From contig JAMQCR010000002.1 of NCBI GenBank assembly GCA_023702235.1, positions 744,001-808,000 on the forward strand: a DNA stretch of 64,000 nt, read 5' to 3'. The DNA comes from Neobacillus pocheonensis (lineage in GTDB: Bacteria; Bacillota; Bacilli; Bacillales; Cytobacillaceae). The position numbers and the translations under genes are program-made. Shown here piece after piece: positions 19,427-29,167 of the stretch; within the stretch, counting starts at the first letter, position 1; each line of letters starts with the position of its first letter. The notes under the pieces were generated by a model. The model had not been told where the DNA came from. It did no database searches and worked only from the letters and a program-made list of their open reading frames with translations.

Positions 19427-21201
19427 AGAAAAGGAATACGAATTGGTAGAGAAAATTTTGCTTGGTGATGGCCGTTTTAATAATTTACAACGAGAATTTA
19501 TTGAAGTTATTTGAAACAAAAACAATCGTTGCATACCCAGGGGCGGGTAAAACCACAGCATTAGCTGCAAAGATTATTTTATTGCTTAGATACCTTATTA
19601 CAATTGGTAGTAGAGAAGGCGTGTGTATTATTACACATACCAATGTTGCAGTTAATGAAATAAATAATGCTCTACAAAAAGCAGGCGTAGGTAATGTAAA
19701 TCATCCACATTTTATTGGTACAATACATGAGTTTTTTAATAGGTTTTGTGTAATTCCATTTTTTAAAACGAAACTTAAACACAGCAACTTATTTATTGAT
19801 AATCAACATTCTGGTGACATAGAGTTTTATGAAAGTTTCTTAGCGCAAAGACACTCTTGGATGTCAGAGAGTGTGAGAACAGCCATTGCAAAAAGAATAT
19901 GCAAAAGTGGTTTATTCTTTAACAGTTCACAAGGGACATTAGATTTAGAAAATAGCAGTGAATGGAGTTTAGAAAAGTTTGAAAAGCATAAGGCTAAAAT
20001 GCTAGCCGCAAAGATTGCCCGGAAAGAGCAAGGTTTTTTACAACACGATGATACATTTCTATTTTCACAGTTATTTTTATTAAATTCTCGCTGTAAGAAT
20101 ATACTTAAAAATCGTTTTAAATATATATTTATTGATGAATTTCAGGATACACCACCTATCGGAGCAGAATTATTGAGAGACGTTTTTGATTCAGAATACA
20201 ATGTTTTTCAAATGATTGGTGACCCTTACCAAACAATTACATATGGACAACCTATGCCTGTAACCAAAAAGGAACAAACATTCTATATGAACTTAACAAA
20301 TCGTTTTGGAAACGAAGTAGCCCAGCCTCTAAATACAGTAATGCCAAATGCGAACATTCAAACATCTAAAGATAAAAAATCATTTGCCCCTGTTATCTTA
20401 CTTTATGATGAGGAAACTGAAATATATCCAGCATATAAATCTATTATTAAAGAGTATGAAGAACAAGAATCTGTATTTAAAAAAAGCGATAAGAAGGATA
20501 AGGTACTTGTTTTGGCTAAAAAATGGGTTCCAATTTTAAAGGATGGGTTAGTATATAAGGATAAGAAACCTAAAAAAATAGAAACAAATAATATTAGGTT
20601 AAAGAGACTTATAACTGATTTTATTGTTAAAAGAATTGCAAATAACAGGGGAAATTCTACTGAAGTGAAAAAGTGGATTGATAAACAAGGTAATAATATT
20701 GAACTAAACACTATTCTTTTAACCTTTTTAAAGAATAGGAATAATAATGAGATAAAACAAAAATTAGTTGGTTTTATAAATGAAATCTTTGAGAAGAAAG
20801 GTATAAGTAAAATTAATACAAAGAACCAGCTGTTTAGCGAAATCGAAAAAATTCTATCATTTACATTTAATATAGAAGAAATCGCAGAAGACATAGATGA
20901 TAATATTTTTACTATACACGCTGTTAAAGGTGAAACGTTACGTTCTGTTTTAGTCGTAGATTTTGAGGACAAGCATTTAACTAATATTTTATTGTATAGA
21001 TACGGAAAATGTGAACAAAGGGATTACTTGTATACCCATCACAATCTACTATATGTTGCAATGAGTAGAGTCACACATTTATTTATATTTGCAATGAATA
21101 AGAATGATTGGAATGATAAATTAAGAGATAAATTGCAGCAGAGCTGGACAATCAAAGAAGTCGATTCAATAAGAAACAAAGAGGCTGTTTTACTTTCATA
21201 A
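19416..21201 (+). pseudogene. gajB: GajB-like UvrD-family helicase, one frameshift
   Basis: This superfamily 1 helicase pairs with the OLD nuclease. Motifs are Q-motif NNLQREFI, motif I VAYPGAGKTT, motif II FIDEFQDTPP, motif III IGDPYQTI, motif V TIHAVKGET and motif VI LLYVAMSRVTHLFI. I place the start at GTG 19416, behind AGGAGAGG and overlapping the gajA stop, because the Q-motif lies in that frame; the frame runs into TGA at 19512 and continues one base off as FETKTIVAYPG. The shift therefore lies between 19497 and 19512. Total length is about 594 residues, longer than the 494-residue reference GajB. Confidence 0.83.
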
Positions 21202-21326
21202 TATGGAGTTTCGGTTTGTTTTTTAGCATGTTCGTAAGCTCGCACCATCAATGAAAGAGCGGAAATTGTTTTAGGTATGACAGATTTGGTTATTAAGCTA
21301 CGAGATGAAAATACTAAAATACGGGG

Positions 21327-21356
21327 AGCAAACTTTTCACTGAGTTTGCTTTTTTT
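21327..21356 (+). terminator. Terminator after the Gabija-like pair
   Basis: GCAAAC and GTTTGC pair and are followed by a run of seven T. Just upstream is an unassigned frame (ERAEIVLGMTDLVIKLRDEN) that may be the tail of a lost gene. Confidence 0.7.
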
Positions 21357-21421
21357 AATTCTTTATAAAATGTGCAGCTGAAAATCCTCTTTTTGAGAAG
21401 TTTATCAGCAATTTCAATTAG

Positions 21422-21604
21422 TCATTTTGTTGAATGATCTAATTTGCAGACCACAAATTTTTCCCCAGCAGCTACATCTTCAATGACTGATTCGATTCTT
21501 CGCCGGTCATCTTTTGCACTGGATCCTTTTTCTTTAAAAACGTCACTACTCATAATACCATAAATCGTATTCCATGACAGTTCAACTTCCTTATGTATAT
21601 CCAT
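21422..21604 (-). CDS. Small hypothetical protein
   Basis: This 60-residue charged frame (SSAKDDRRRIESVIEDVAAGEKFVV in its second half) has no recognised family and no strong ribosome binding site. It lies alone in a 640-base gap before the acetyltransferase gene. It may be a remnant. Confidence 0.3.
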   Translation of the reverse strand: MDIHKEVELSWNTIYGIMSSDVFKEKGSSAKDDRRRIESVIEDVAAGEKFVVCKLDHSTK

Positions 21605-21997
21605 TATGGATATATTAGTGCGAAGCTAAGGACAGCCAATCACATATTACCTTTCTCTTACTGGTTTCAAAATAACTTTCTTTTATTCTGTCAAAAACAT
21701 ACCTTTTAGGTGTGTAGATTTTAATATAAGTATTGATATAAATAACCTTAAATTTTGAGGATATTTCATCATCGTTTCACCCCCTCTCAAAAACTATCGT
21801 TTATGATACACGTTTTTCCTTTATTTGCCTATTCTGCAATTGGCCATATTCTTGAATAAGAGAAGGAATTATTCGTAAGTAATCGAACTATAAGTTATTC
21901 AATTAACGAGAGCAATTTAGCTAAAAATATATTCATAACCCTATTGAATAAAAATACAATTTTGTTTATATTTATCTGAAAAAAGAGGGGATAAGAA

Positions 21998-22732
21998 ATG
22001 ATTCATAATATTGAAGAGTTATCGCTTAACGCCTGGACTGCATTACAGACAATGCTTTATGACGGTTGGTTGATAAGATTTTCCAATGGTTATACGAAGC
22101 GTGCCAATTCGGTCAATCCGATTTATAAGTCAATAGAGGACCTAGATAAGAAAATTCATTACTGCGAGAATATTTTTGACGCTCGAAACTTGAAACCTGT
22201 TTTTAAAATGTCAGAGTCCGTATATCCAGAAACGTTGGACATAGTTCTAGAAGGTCATGGCTACATTGCAATTGACCATACAAGCGTTCAATTATTGTTG
22301 TTATCGAAGTTAAGGGAGCCATTAATACATACGGTTAAACTGGACGAGAGATTAAATGACGAATGGCTAAATCAGTTTTGTAAACTCAACAATCAAAAAG
22401 AAACAAATAAAGCAACTATGAAGCAAATGCTTTCATTGATTCTTCCAAAAACATGCTTCATTTCGCTTTATGATAATGAGACTGTCGTTGCATGTGGGTT
22501 AGGGGTTTTAGAGAGAGGTTACTTGGGAATTTTCGACATTGTTACGGATTTACATTATAGAAACCGTGGGTTTGGAGAGCAGTTAATGCTGAACTTACTC
22601 AAATGGGGAAAAGAAAACGGTGCGGAATATGCTTATCTCCAAGTGATGCTGAACAACGGACCTGCATTAAAACTCTATTCAAAATTAGGGTTTCAAGAAA
22701 GTTATCAATACTGGTACCGTGTAAAAGAGTAA
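21998..22732 (+). CDS. GNAT family N-acetyltransferase
   Basis: This 244-residue protein has a C-terminal GNAT domain: GLGVLERGYLGIFDIVTD, the acetyl-CoA loop RNRGFGEQLM near residue 187, and NGPALKLYSKLGFQ near 220. The N-terminal half is a divergent GNAT-like lobe seen in double-domain family members. The substrate cannot be told. Start ATG follows AGAGGGGA. Confidence 0.85.
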   Translation: MIHNIEELSLNAWTALQTMLYDGWLIRFSNGYTKRANSVNPIYKSIEDLDKKIHYCENIFDARNLKPVFKMSESVYPETLDIVLEGHGYIAIDHTSVQLLLLSKLREPLIHTVKLDERLNDEWLNQFCKLNNQKETNKATMKQMLSLILPKTCFISLYDNETVVACGLGVLERGYLGIFDIVTDLHYRNRGFGEQLMLNLLKWGKENGAEYAYLQVMLNNGPALKLYSKLGFQESYQYWYRVKE

Positions 22733-22844
22733 TTATGTAGTTCAGGGTTTTCTGACATTACTGTACTAACTGGCAGCATTACTTGAAGAAAAGTAATTAA
22801 GTTTTTATAATAAGACATTACAAAAAGATAAAGTTGGTGGTCTT

Positions 22845-23345
22845 TTGGTAAATTCAATACTAATTGATAAAATGCTCGTTGAAGATTGGGAGCAGGTACG
22901 GGAAATTTATTTAGAAGGTATTACTACTGGAAATGCGACCTTTCAGAAAGAGGCTCCTTCTTGGGAAGAGTGGGATAATAATCATAATATGGACTGCCGT
23001 ATGGTTGCCCGATTAGAAGATAAAATTTTAGGATGGGCTGCGTTAAGCCCTGTCTCAAGTCGAAGTGTATATGCTGGTGTTGCCGAAGTAAGTATTTATG
23101 TTAGTCAAAGCAGTAAAGGAAGAGGAATCGGAAGTAAACTGTTAAAAGTTTTAATTGAATCCAGTGAACAGAACGGTTACTGGACGCTGCAATCTGGAAT
23201 ATTCCCTGAAAATGTCCCAAGTCTAAATTTACATAAAAAGTATGAATTTCAAGAAGTTGGAAGGCGGGAACGAATTGGTCAAATGGATGGAATGTGGCGT
23301 GATACGATTTTGTTAGAAAGAAGAAGTAAGAAGATTGGTGTTTAA
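22845..23345 (+). CDS. Phosphinothricin/amino acid N-acetyltransferase-like protein
   Basis: This 166-residue GNAT protein resembles the Pat/YwnH group that acetylates phosphinothricin, methionine sulfoximine or related amino acids. Markers are EIYLEGITTGNATF near residue 18, EVSIYVSQSSKGRGIGSKLL near 85, SGIFPENVPSLNLHKKYEFQEVG and DTILLERR. A TTG start follows GGTGG. It is separated from the preceding gene by 112 bases. Confidence 0.85.
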   Translation: MVNSILIDKMLVEDWEQVREIYLEGITTGNATFQKEAPSWEEWDNNHNMDCRMVARLEDKILGWAALSPVSSRSVYAGVAEVSIYVSQSSKGRGIGSKLLKVLIESSEQNGYWTLQSGIFPENVPSLNLHKKYEFQEVGRRERIGQMDGMWRDTILLERRSKKIGV

Positions 23346-23396
23346 GTAAGGTTTTTCAACTAAAGGATGCTTATCTCGAATAAGATTTAGGCATTA

Positions 23397-23428
23397 ATCT
23401 TCAACAATCGGGCGCGATTGTTGAAGAT
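23397..23428. repeat. Perfect palindromic hairpin, dispersed-repeat type
   Basis: ATCTTCAACAATCG and CGATTGTTGAAGAT pair over a GGCG loop, flanked by a further inverted pair CTAAAGGAT / ATCCTTTAG. A diverged relative (CAATCGGGCCAGATTG) is at 59371-59391. It could also end the upstream acetyltransferase gene. The rest of 23346-23680 holds another stem (ACCCCGT/ACGGGGT near 23501-23531) and no gene. Confidence 0.6.
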
Positions 23429-23680
23429 CCTTTAGACTTAAACGACTTTATTGTTATATTTTTAAGTGCCATGAAGTATTATACATCAAAATTTAAACAA
23501 TTTAACCCCGTCCTACTCTCTAAACGGGGTAATAAGTGTTTAAGGAAATTAAATAACTTTATTGTCACTTTACATATAAAATTATCGGTATTATTTGATA
23601 TTTACATTTAATTCCATCCGTATGGAGTTTTTTGGACTTATCTCGGACTTACCCCTACAAGGGGGAACATAAAAGTTAAG

Positions 23681-23878
23681 ATGACAATGAAGAATTTATC
23701 AGCGTTAGAAAAAACATTTGAAGCTGTCAATATAAATCTAAGGATGACTAATGCAGACGGAATAACTTTTAACCTTCCGATTTTGCCGAAAATCAAAGAC
23801 AACAAAGGTAATGTTTATTGCGAACTTGATGATGATGGGGAACGACGAATTTTAAAAGAATATGTTGAATTGCAATAA
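23681..23878 (+). CDS. Small hypothetical protein
   Basis: This 65-residue acidic protein has alternating hydrophobic residues suggesting a small beta-rich fold (VNINLRMTNADGITFNLPILPKI). No family is recognised. ATG at 23681 or 23687 is preceded by a weak site, and a good terminator follows directly. Confidence 0.5.
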   Translation: MTMKNLSALEKTFEAVNINLRMTNADGITFNLPILPKIKDNKGNVYCELDDDGERRILKEYVELQ

Positions 23879-23879
23879 A

Positions 23880-23916
23880 AAAAAGCGTCTGCAATACATG
23901 CAAACGCTTTTTGAGT
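23880..23916 (+). terminator. Rho-independent terminator
   Basis: AAAAGCGT and ACGCTTTT form a stem with a T run just after the small ORF. Confidence 0.75.
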
Positions 23917-23926
23917 ATATGAGATG

Positions 23927-24116
23927 TTAGATGTTTTTAGTGCTGGTAATAATAACATATGCACTCAGAATGAAACTGAATAGACAAATGCTGATTAAAA
24001 GTGAATAAAGTAGGTTCCGACATCTTCCGAAGTGGTAGCCCTGTCGAAAATATTGCCGTCATAAAACCTATATAAGCAATTGGCTTAACGTAGAATAAAT
24101 ATCGGTAGGTGCCCAT
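23927..24116 (-). pseudogene. Small two-helix membrane protein, frameshifted
   Basis: On the minus strand ATG at 24116 opens GTYRYLFYVKPIAYIGFMTA. After about 40 codons the hydrophobic reading continues one base off (LLYSLLISICLFSFILSAYVI) to a stop at 23927. Together this gives a plausible 63-residue protein with two membrane helices. No family is recognised. Confidence 0.35.
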
Positions 24117-24148
24117 TCTTCATTTTCCTAAAAGGAGGATGGGTTTCG

Positions 24149-24238
24149 ATGAAACACTTCTTATCGCCAGAATACAATGCCTTTTATTTATTTTCCGTTA
24201 AGGAACTGTCCAAATCCTGGAAGGGCAATACTCCATAA
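24149..24238 (+). CDS. Very short ORF with a good ribosome binding site
   Basis: AAAGGAGG precedes an ATG that opens a 29-residue frame starting MKHFLSPEYNAFYLF. The signal is good but the product is too short to judge; it may be a truncated gene. Confidence 0.25.
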   Translation: MKHFLSPEYNAFYLFSVKELSKSWKGNTP

Positions 24239-24265
24239 TAATCTTTCAAAAGATCCCACATCGGT

Positions 24266-25207
24266 CTAATCTTTTGCCAAGTCTTTTCTATCAGGTGCTG
24301 AAAAAGGCTTTTCTAACCATCCGTTATCAATCATAATAGCTGCTCCATCTATTGCATATTCTCCTACTTCTGCTAGTAAACGACTATAAGCAGTTGCCAG
24401 ATCTTTTCTTGCAGCTCCTCCTAAACTTGTTCCATAGTACGCCATTCCTGCATTATTCAGTGCTACTGAATGAAACATCAACAATTTATCAGAAAACGGC
24501 GATTCTGTTGATGTTGTCGGCATGATATCCCAAGTCATGGGAGATAGAAGGTTATCATTTGTTAAAAATTTAGAAAAAACGGCACTATGATGACTTGAAA
24601 TTTCAGCACCACGCACCATATATCGACGAACTTCTTTAGATTGAGCAACTTGAGAAAATCCTGTTAACAGAGCACTTCCAAGTGTATTTCTATACAGATT
24701 AAAAAACAAAAATGAAACTTCAATCGTTGTTAAAGGTCTTTGCTCACCCATCCATCCCGCTAAAAAATGCTGTTTATGAATAAATTCACTTTGGCTTGGA
24801 TAAGGAAAATAAGGAGAACGGATAAAGAGACCTTTTTCCTGAAGAACATTCGATGACCGATTATAAAGTTCACAGGATGAACCCATACAAGATGTATAAA
24901 ACTCACGAATATCCATTCTAGCTGCATTTGGCAGGGCTATACTATAACTATTGATCCCTGTTGCTCCCATATTTTTAATGTAGTAAAGCATAAACGTGTC
25001 TGGATAAAGCCTTTTAGCGTCCAAATTTACATCTTGTTCTGTAAACCCCATTGGAATAGGGATTTTTTCTTCTTTAAAAATATCCGTTACAACTTCAATG
25101 TGTTTTTTAGCTAGCTCCGAAGCATACTCTAATACAGAACGAATATCAGGATCTTCCACGTCCTTTAAAAAATAAGAAATCGTACAAATCGCTAATGAAT
25201 CATTCAT
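24266..25207 (-). CDS. DUF3231 family protein, N terminus uncertain
   Basis: This 313-residue protein matches DUF3231, a Bacillus family of ferritin-like helical repeats with unknown function (MNDSLAICTISYFLKDVEDPDI; FYTSCMGSSCELYNRSSNVLQEKGLF). Two similar helical halves are visible. In the same frame the protein continues upstream (ELAVLWGSY before the first Met), to a stop near 25298, with no ATG, GTG or TTG start. The family's usual N terminus contains such a stretch, so the 5' end is probably lost or frameshifted. Confidence 0.75.
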   Translation of the reverse strand: MNDSLAICTISYFLKDVEDPDIRSVLEYASELAKKHIEVVTDIFKEEKIPIPMGFTEQDVNLDAKRLYPDTFMLYYIKNMGATGINSYSIALPNAARMDIREFYTSCMGSSCELYNRSSNVLQEKGLFIRSPYFPYPSQSEFIHKQHFLAGWMGEQRPLTTIEVSFLFFNLYRNTLGSALLTGFSQVAQSKEVRRYMVRGAEISSHHSAVFSKFLTNDNLLSPMTWDIMPTTSTESPFSDKLLMFHSVALNNAGMAYYGTSLGGAARKDLATAYSRLLAEVGEYAIDGAAIMIDNGWLEKPFSAPDRKDLAKD

Positions 25208-25470
25208 ATAAGAACCCCATAAAACCGCAAGTTCTTCAGACGGATCGTTTAAATCGCTATCCAGTTTTTTATTGGGAATTCGTATACTACTTCAATAGTT
25301 AGAAACGACATTTACGACACCGTTTATTCTCTAAAATTCCGTTTAAAGATATGAAATAATAAAACGTGTTGAAATGATTAACTTCTTACTCACTTTGCTG
25401 GAAGGTTTTAGTATCTTAATTAACGTATACATTGAAAAATGATTATAATTAAATATTTAATTCGTTGTAT

Positions 25471-25620
25471 TTAATCATCTTTATCGTTTTCTTCCATTTG
25501 CTTAAATTTATTCTTTGTGTACTTACTTGAACTAATTAATAGTAGAAGAACTAAAATTAACCATCCACCCATAATCAATAAAAAATGATGGACCCAAGAA
25601 ATGAGAACTGAAAACTCCAT
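25471..25620 (-). CDS. Small membrane protein
   Basis: This 49-residue protein has one or two hydrophobic segments (FLLIMGGWLILVLLLLIS) and a charged tail (KFKQMEENDKDD). A GGGGG site lies six bases before the ATG at 25620. It is unrecognised but looks real by codon use and start signal. Confidence 0.55.
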   Translation of the reverse strand: MEFSVLISWVHHFLLIMGGWLILVLLLLISSSKYTKNKFKQMEENDKDD

Positions 25621-25729
25621 TCAAATCCCCCTTTATAATAACCTGTCCTTAATTATTTCTATATATGTAAAAAAATCCCTATTAATAAAGTTAAATAATG
25701 TAAATATTCAACCATTTTAAGGTAAGTAT

Positions 25730-26068
25730 TTATTTGACCATTACATTGGTTATGGAAAAGAAATCAAGATTGATGGTGGATTTATGTTCATCCTGAAGTT
25801 GAATTCTTTTATTTAGAGGATCGATTTTCGTTACATGTCCAACGCGTAAAGTAAAAAAGCCGTTTTTCCATGTGGTAATTTCTAAAAGGATCTTGGTGTC
25901 CTTGCTTTCAGATAACAGCCGTTCCATCTCTTCTATTTGCGTTTCATTCAGATGTGGTCTAGGAGTTTTAATATCATCCTGCCAAAAATCCTTCAACATT
26001 TTTATGGTTTCGGGCATGAAAAAGCCATTCCATTTCTTCATGCCACGATCTTTCTGATCTTTATTCAT
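25730..26068 (-). CDS. YolD-like family protein
   Basis: This 112-residue protein carries the YolD signature DRGMKKWNGFFMPET near the N terminus and a C-terminal KRIQLQDEHKSTINLDFFSI. YolD proteins are often encoded beside Y-family DNA polymerases, but no polymerase gene is present here. The start follows AAGGGGGA on the minus strand. Confidence 0.85.
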   Translation of the reverse strand: MNKDQKDRGMKKWNGFFMPETIKMLKDFWQDDIKTPRPHLNETQIEEMERLLSESKDTKILLEITTWKNGFFTLRVGHVTKIDPLNKRIQLQDEHKSTINLDFFSITNVMVK

Positions 26069-26185
26069 TAAAATTCCCCCTTCTGCATATTATAGGAACG
26101 TTTGTTCTTGTTGTTCAAGGGGAATGTTACAAAACTTTTGGATGTGATTACATCCCCCTTCAGTTTTTTGCCAGTCATGCAGCCT

Positions 26186-26209
26186 TAAGGCTGCGGTTTT
26201 TCTTCAGAA
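26186..26209 (+). terminator. Rho-independent terminator
   Basis: CAGCCTTAAGGCTG is a perfect stem followed by CGG and a T run, in the gap upstream of the structured element. Confidence 0.6.
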
Positions 26210-26253
26210 ATAAGGACTTTAAAGTCTAGGTTAAAAGCATACAGAACACTTTG

Positions 26254-26406
26254 GGCGGCAGCATTACGGACTGATCAGAAAGGAAAAGGCACCCTTTCTG
26301 TCATTCCGTATGTGTCGCTTCGGCATTAAATGGACCGATAACCACGGACTGTACGGCTTACGCCTACATTCCGTAGGTTCCTGTTCCATTTACGGCTATC
26401 GCCGCC
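26254..26406. ncRNA. Candidate structured RNA or folded repeat element
   Basis: A GC-richer island in AT-rich DNA can fold as a multi-branch structure. GGCGGC (26254-26259) pairs with GCCGCC (26401-26406). Inside are CAGAAAGG/CCTTTCTG (26276-26283 with 26293-26300) and TAAATGGA/TCCATTTA (26327-26334 with 26385-26392), with a small CCTAC/GTAGG hairpin. It has no open frame. It lies 170 bases before the germinant receptor operon. It does not match a riboswitch I know; a MITE-like repeat is the main alternative. Confidence 0.35.
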
Positions 26407-26573
26407 ATACCGAACGAGCCGAAAGCCGGAAAAAAGAATAAAAGAATAAAAGAAAAAAGAAGATTAAGCCTTTTGAATAAATAGAAAATAGACAGAAGAC
26501 AATAACAAGAAGACAATGCAAATGTATCTATTTCAGGCTGATATCAAATAAATAATTCAGATGAGGGATTATC

Positions 26574-28050
26574 ATGTTTTGGAGGAAGAATAATATTGAT
26601 CGATATAATAAAAATCAGCAAAAAACAGAGCAAAGAGCTGTAAATCTAGATTCCCTTAAAGTGATACTAGCCAATATGGAAGATACGGAAATCATTGAGC
26701 GTGAGACCTGTAATACTCAAAAGATTATCTTCGTTTACATAAGAACCTTAATTGACCAAGAGCAGTTGAATGAAACAATCGTTGAACCCTTAATTCATAC
26801 TTCATATGCCTCGGTATATGAGTGTATTACAAATTCAAAGGTTTCTATCATCTCTACTCTGAAGGAGCCAAACTCAATTACTTTTAGGTTCTGTTCTGGT
26901 TTTTGACTCAAAACAAAATGTTTGGTGTGCAGTGCCACTGAAAAATACAGTTGGCCCGCCTATTGAAACATCTGAAACCGAAACCATTCTATACGGAGCA
27001 AAAGACAGCTTCAGTGAACAAATAGAAACAAATATGACTTTGATTCGCAGGCGACTTCCAATTACTGAATTAAAGGTTGAAAAATTTACCGTTGGTACTT
27101 ATAGTAAAACATCGGTTGTATTAATGTACATTGATGGTTTGACCAATCCTGAGTTTGTTACAAGCGCTCGAAATAAACTCTCCGAAATTAATTTTGATTT
27201 ATTTTTTGATTCATCCCAAATAGCAGCCTTTATGGAAGATCATCACCACAGTATTTTTCCACAGTTTCTCCAAACAGATCGTCCGGATGTATGCGCACAT
27301 TCTTTAGGAGTCGGAAAAATCACCATCCTTGTAGAGAACACACCTTTTGCATTGGTTGCACCTATTACATTTTTTCACCTGCTTCAATCTCCTGAAGACT
27401 ATATAAACCGCTGGCCTGTGGCTAGTTTTTTACGTAGTATGCGATATATAAGTTTTATTATATCAATAACTCTGATACCTTTATATGTCGCCTTAACCAC
27501 TCATCATTATCAAATGATTCCTTTACAAATTCTTTTTGTATTAGGGGAATCCAGAAGTAAATTGCCATTTTCACCCTTTTGGGAGGCTTTTTTGATGTTA
27601 ATTATTCTAGAAATCATTAAAGAAGCCAGCCTAAGAATGCCAACAAAATCAAGTCAGACATTAGGCGTAATCGGTGGTATTGTCATTGGGCAAGCAGCGG
27701 TAGAGGCAGGATTTGCAAGTAAAGTATTAATTGTATTAGTCGGTATTTCCACGATTGCTGCTTTTTTAGGTCCAAATTATTTGATGACCAAAGCTAACAC
27801 TTTGATTGTATTTCTCTTTCTAACACTTTCATCTTTCATGGGTATTATTGGAATTGTTATTGGGATGATAGGAATTCTAGCTCATTTAAATGGACTTACA
27901 TCACTGAAACAACCTTATTTTGCACCAGTTGCTCCATTTTACGGAAAGGACTGGATTGATCTTTTTATTCGAGGTCCTTTAATTTGGATGAAAAGACGTC
28001 CTGATCATTTACACCCTTTGCAAAAATGGAGATACAGAAGCAGGAGATGA
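26574..28050 (+). pseudogene. GerA-family germinant receptor A subunit, one frameshift
   Basis: This encodes the A subunit of a spore germinant receptor, an inner-membrane protein with a soluble N-terminal part and a membrane core. The first part (26574-26906) ends early; the frame resumes as VPLKNTVGPPIETSETETILYGAKDSFSEQIETNM, a strong family hallmark. RRRLPITELKVEKFTVGTYSKTSVVL, RPDVCAHSLGVGKITILVENTPFALVAP and FREAFLMLIILEIIKEASLRMP-type segments follow. The shift lies near 26880. Total length is near 490 residues, normal for the family. The B and C genes follow directly. Confidence 0.88.
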
Positions 28051-28054
28051 TATT

Positions 28055-29165
28055 TTGGCTCCATTTTCCTTGTTTAATAAAACATCTGACATAAATGGCT
28101 TCTATGCCATGCTTATCGTAAACCGAATGCAAATACTTTACTTTATCCTAATACTGCCTTTGTATTTAGTACATCCCTATATGATTTGGGGAATTTTACT
28201 CATAGGAATTTTATCTCAGATCAATCTAATTATATTTTCTAAATGGTTTTCTTCAGATTTTTCTGGGCAGGGATATACTGCTTTTGTTGAACTTTTTGGC
28301 GAACGTAGATTTCGTTTCTATGTTAGGTTTAATTCCTATGTTTTTAAAAATAATCGTCATGACATTAAATTATGTGGAAACGGTTCACCAATTTATTTTC
28401 CCATCGATGAATATGCTTTGGCTTGTTCTCGCCATTTTACTAATAAGCTGGTATGTTTCATCGCATGGGATGCAGAATACGATACATTTTGTGGTAATCG
28501 CATTCTTATTTTCTTTTTGGATTATTTTATTCGTTATTCCATTTTTTTTTCCGCCAATAGCATCACTTTCCGATTTATATCCTTTAATTCCCGCTAAATG
28601 GTCTTTAAATTCTTGGAAAACTTTATTATTTCTTTGGTCGGCATTTTCAGGACCAGAGTACTTGATTTGTATAAGCCTTTGGTTCAAGCGTGGACAAACG
28701 ATTCTTAAATATTTGACCTATGGCAATTTGATTTCTACCTTTGAATTTTTAATTTACTTTATTGCATCCTTATTATTTATGGGGGCAAATTACTTAAGTA
28801 AAACGAATTACCCCGTTGTAACCATGGTGAAATACCTACAATCACCGGTTATAGAGCGCATTGATATGATTTTGCTTTCCTTGCATATGTTTCATTTTGT
28901 CTTTGTACTATCTATTTTAATCTTAAGCTTTTATGGTGGAATTCGAATTGTTTTTAAAAGATTTGATAAACAGACAACCAGAATGGGTTCTATGGGATGC
29001 TTTGTAACAATTTTAACCGGTGTTCTCGTTGTAAACCAGTGGTTCTGGGAACCAGGTATAAAAAAGAACTATTTGCTGAACCTTGAGATATGGTCAAGCT
29101 CCTTAACTTATTTGTTAGTTCCTTCATTGCTGCTGATTGCTATAAAACTAAAGGGGCGTGTCTAG
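28055..29165 (+). pseudogene. GerB-family germinant receptor B subunit, one frameshift
   Basis: This encodes the permease-like B subunit of about 365 residues and ten membrane helices, of the APC-type spore germination family. A TTG start follows CAGGAGATGA. The N-terminal part runs to GYTAFVELFGERRF, then the frame moves (near 28300-28320) to MLGLIPMFLKIIVMTLNYVETVHQFIFP and continues to the end. FLWSAFSGPEYLICISLWF is a typical family stretch. It overlaps the C-gene region. Confidence 0.87.
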
Positions 29166-29167
29166 GA

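Noticed and set aside
20403..20972. 189-codon minus-strand frame opposite gajB
   Set aside because: It is a low-complexity Ser/Leu/Phe frame antisense to conserved helicase motifs; the plus strand clearly codes.
26254..26406. tRNA or known riboswitch
   Set aside because: It has no tRNA anticodon arm pattern and no motif of riboswitch classes I know.
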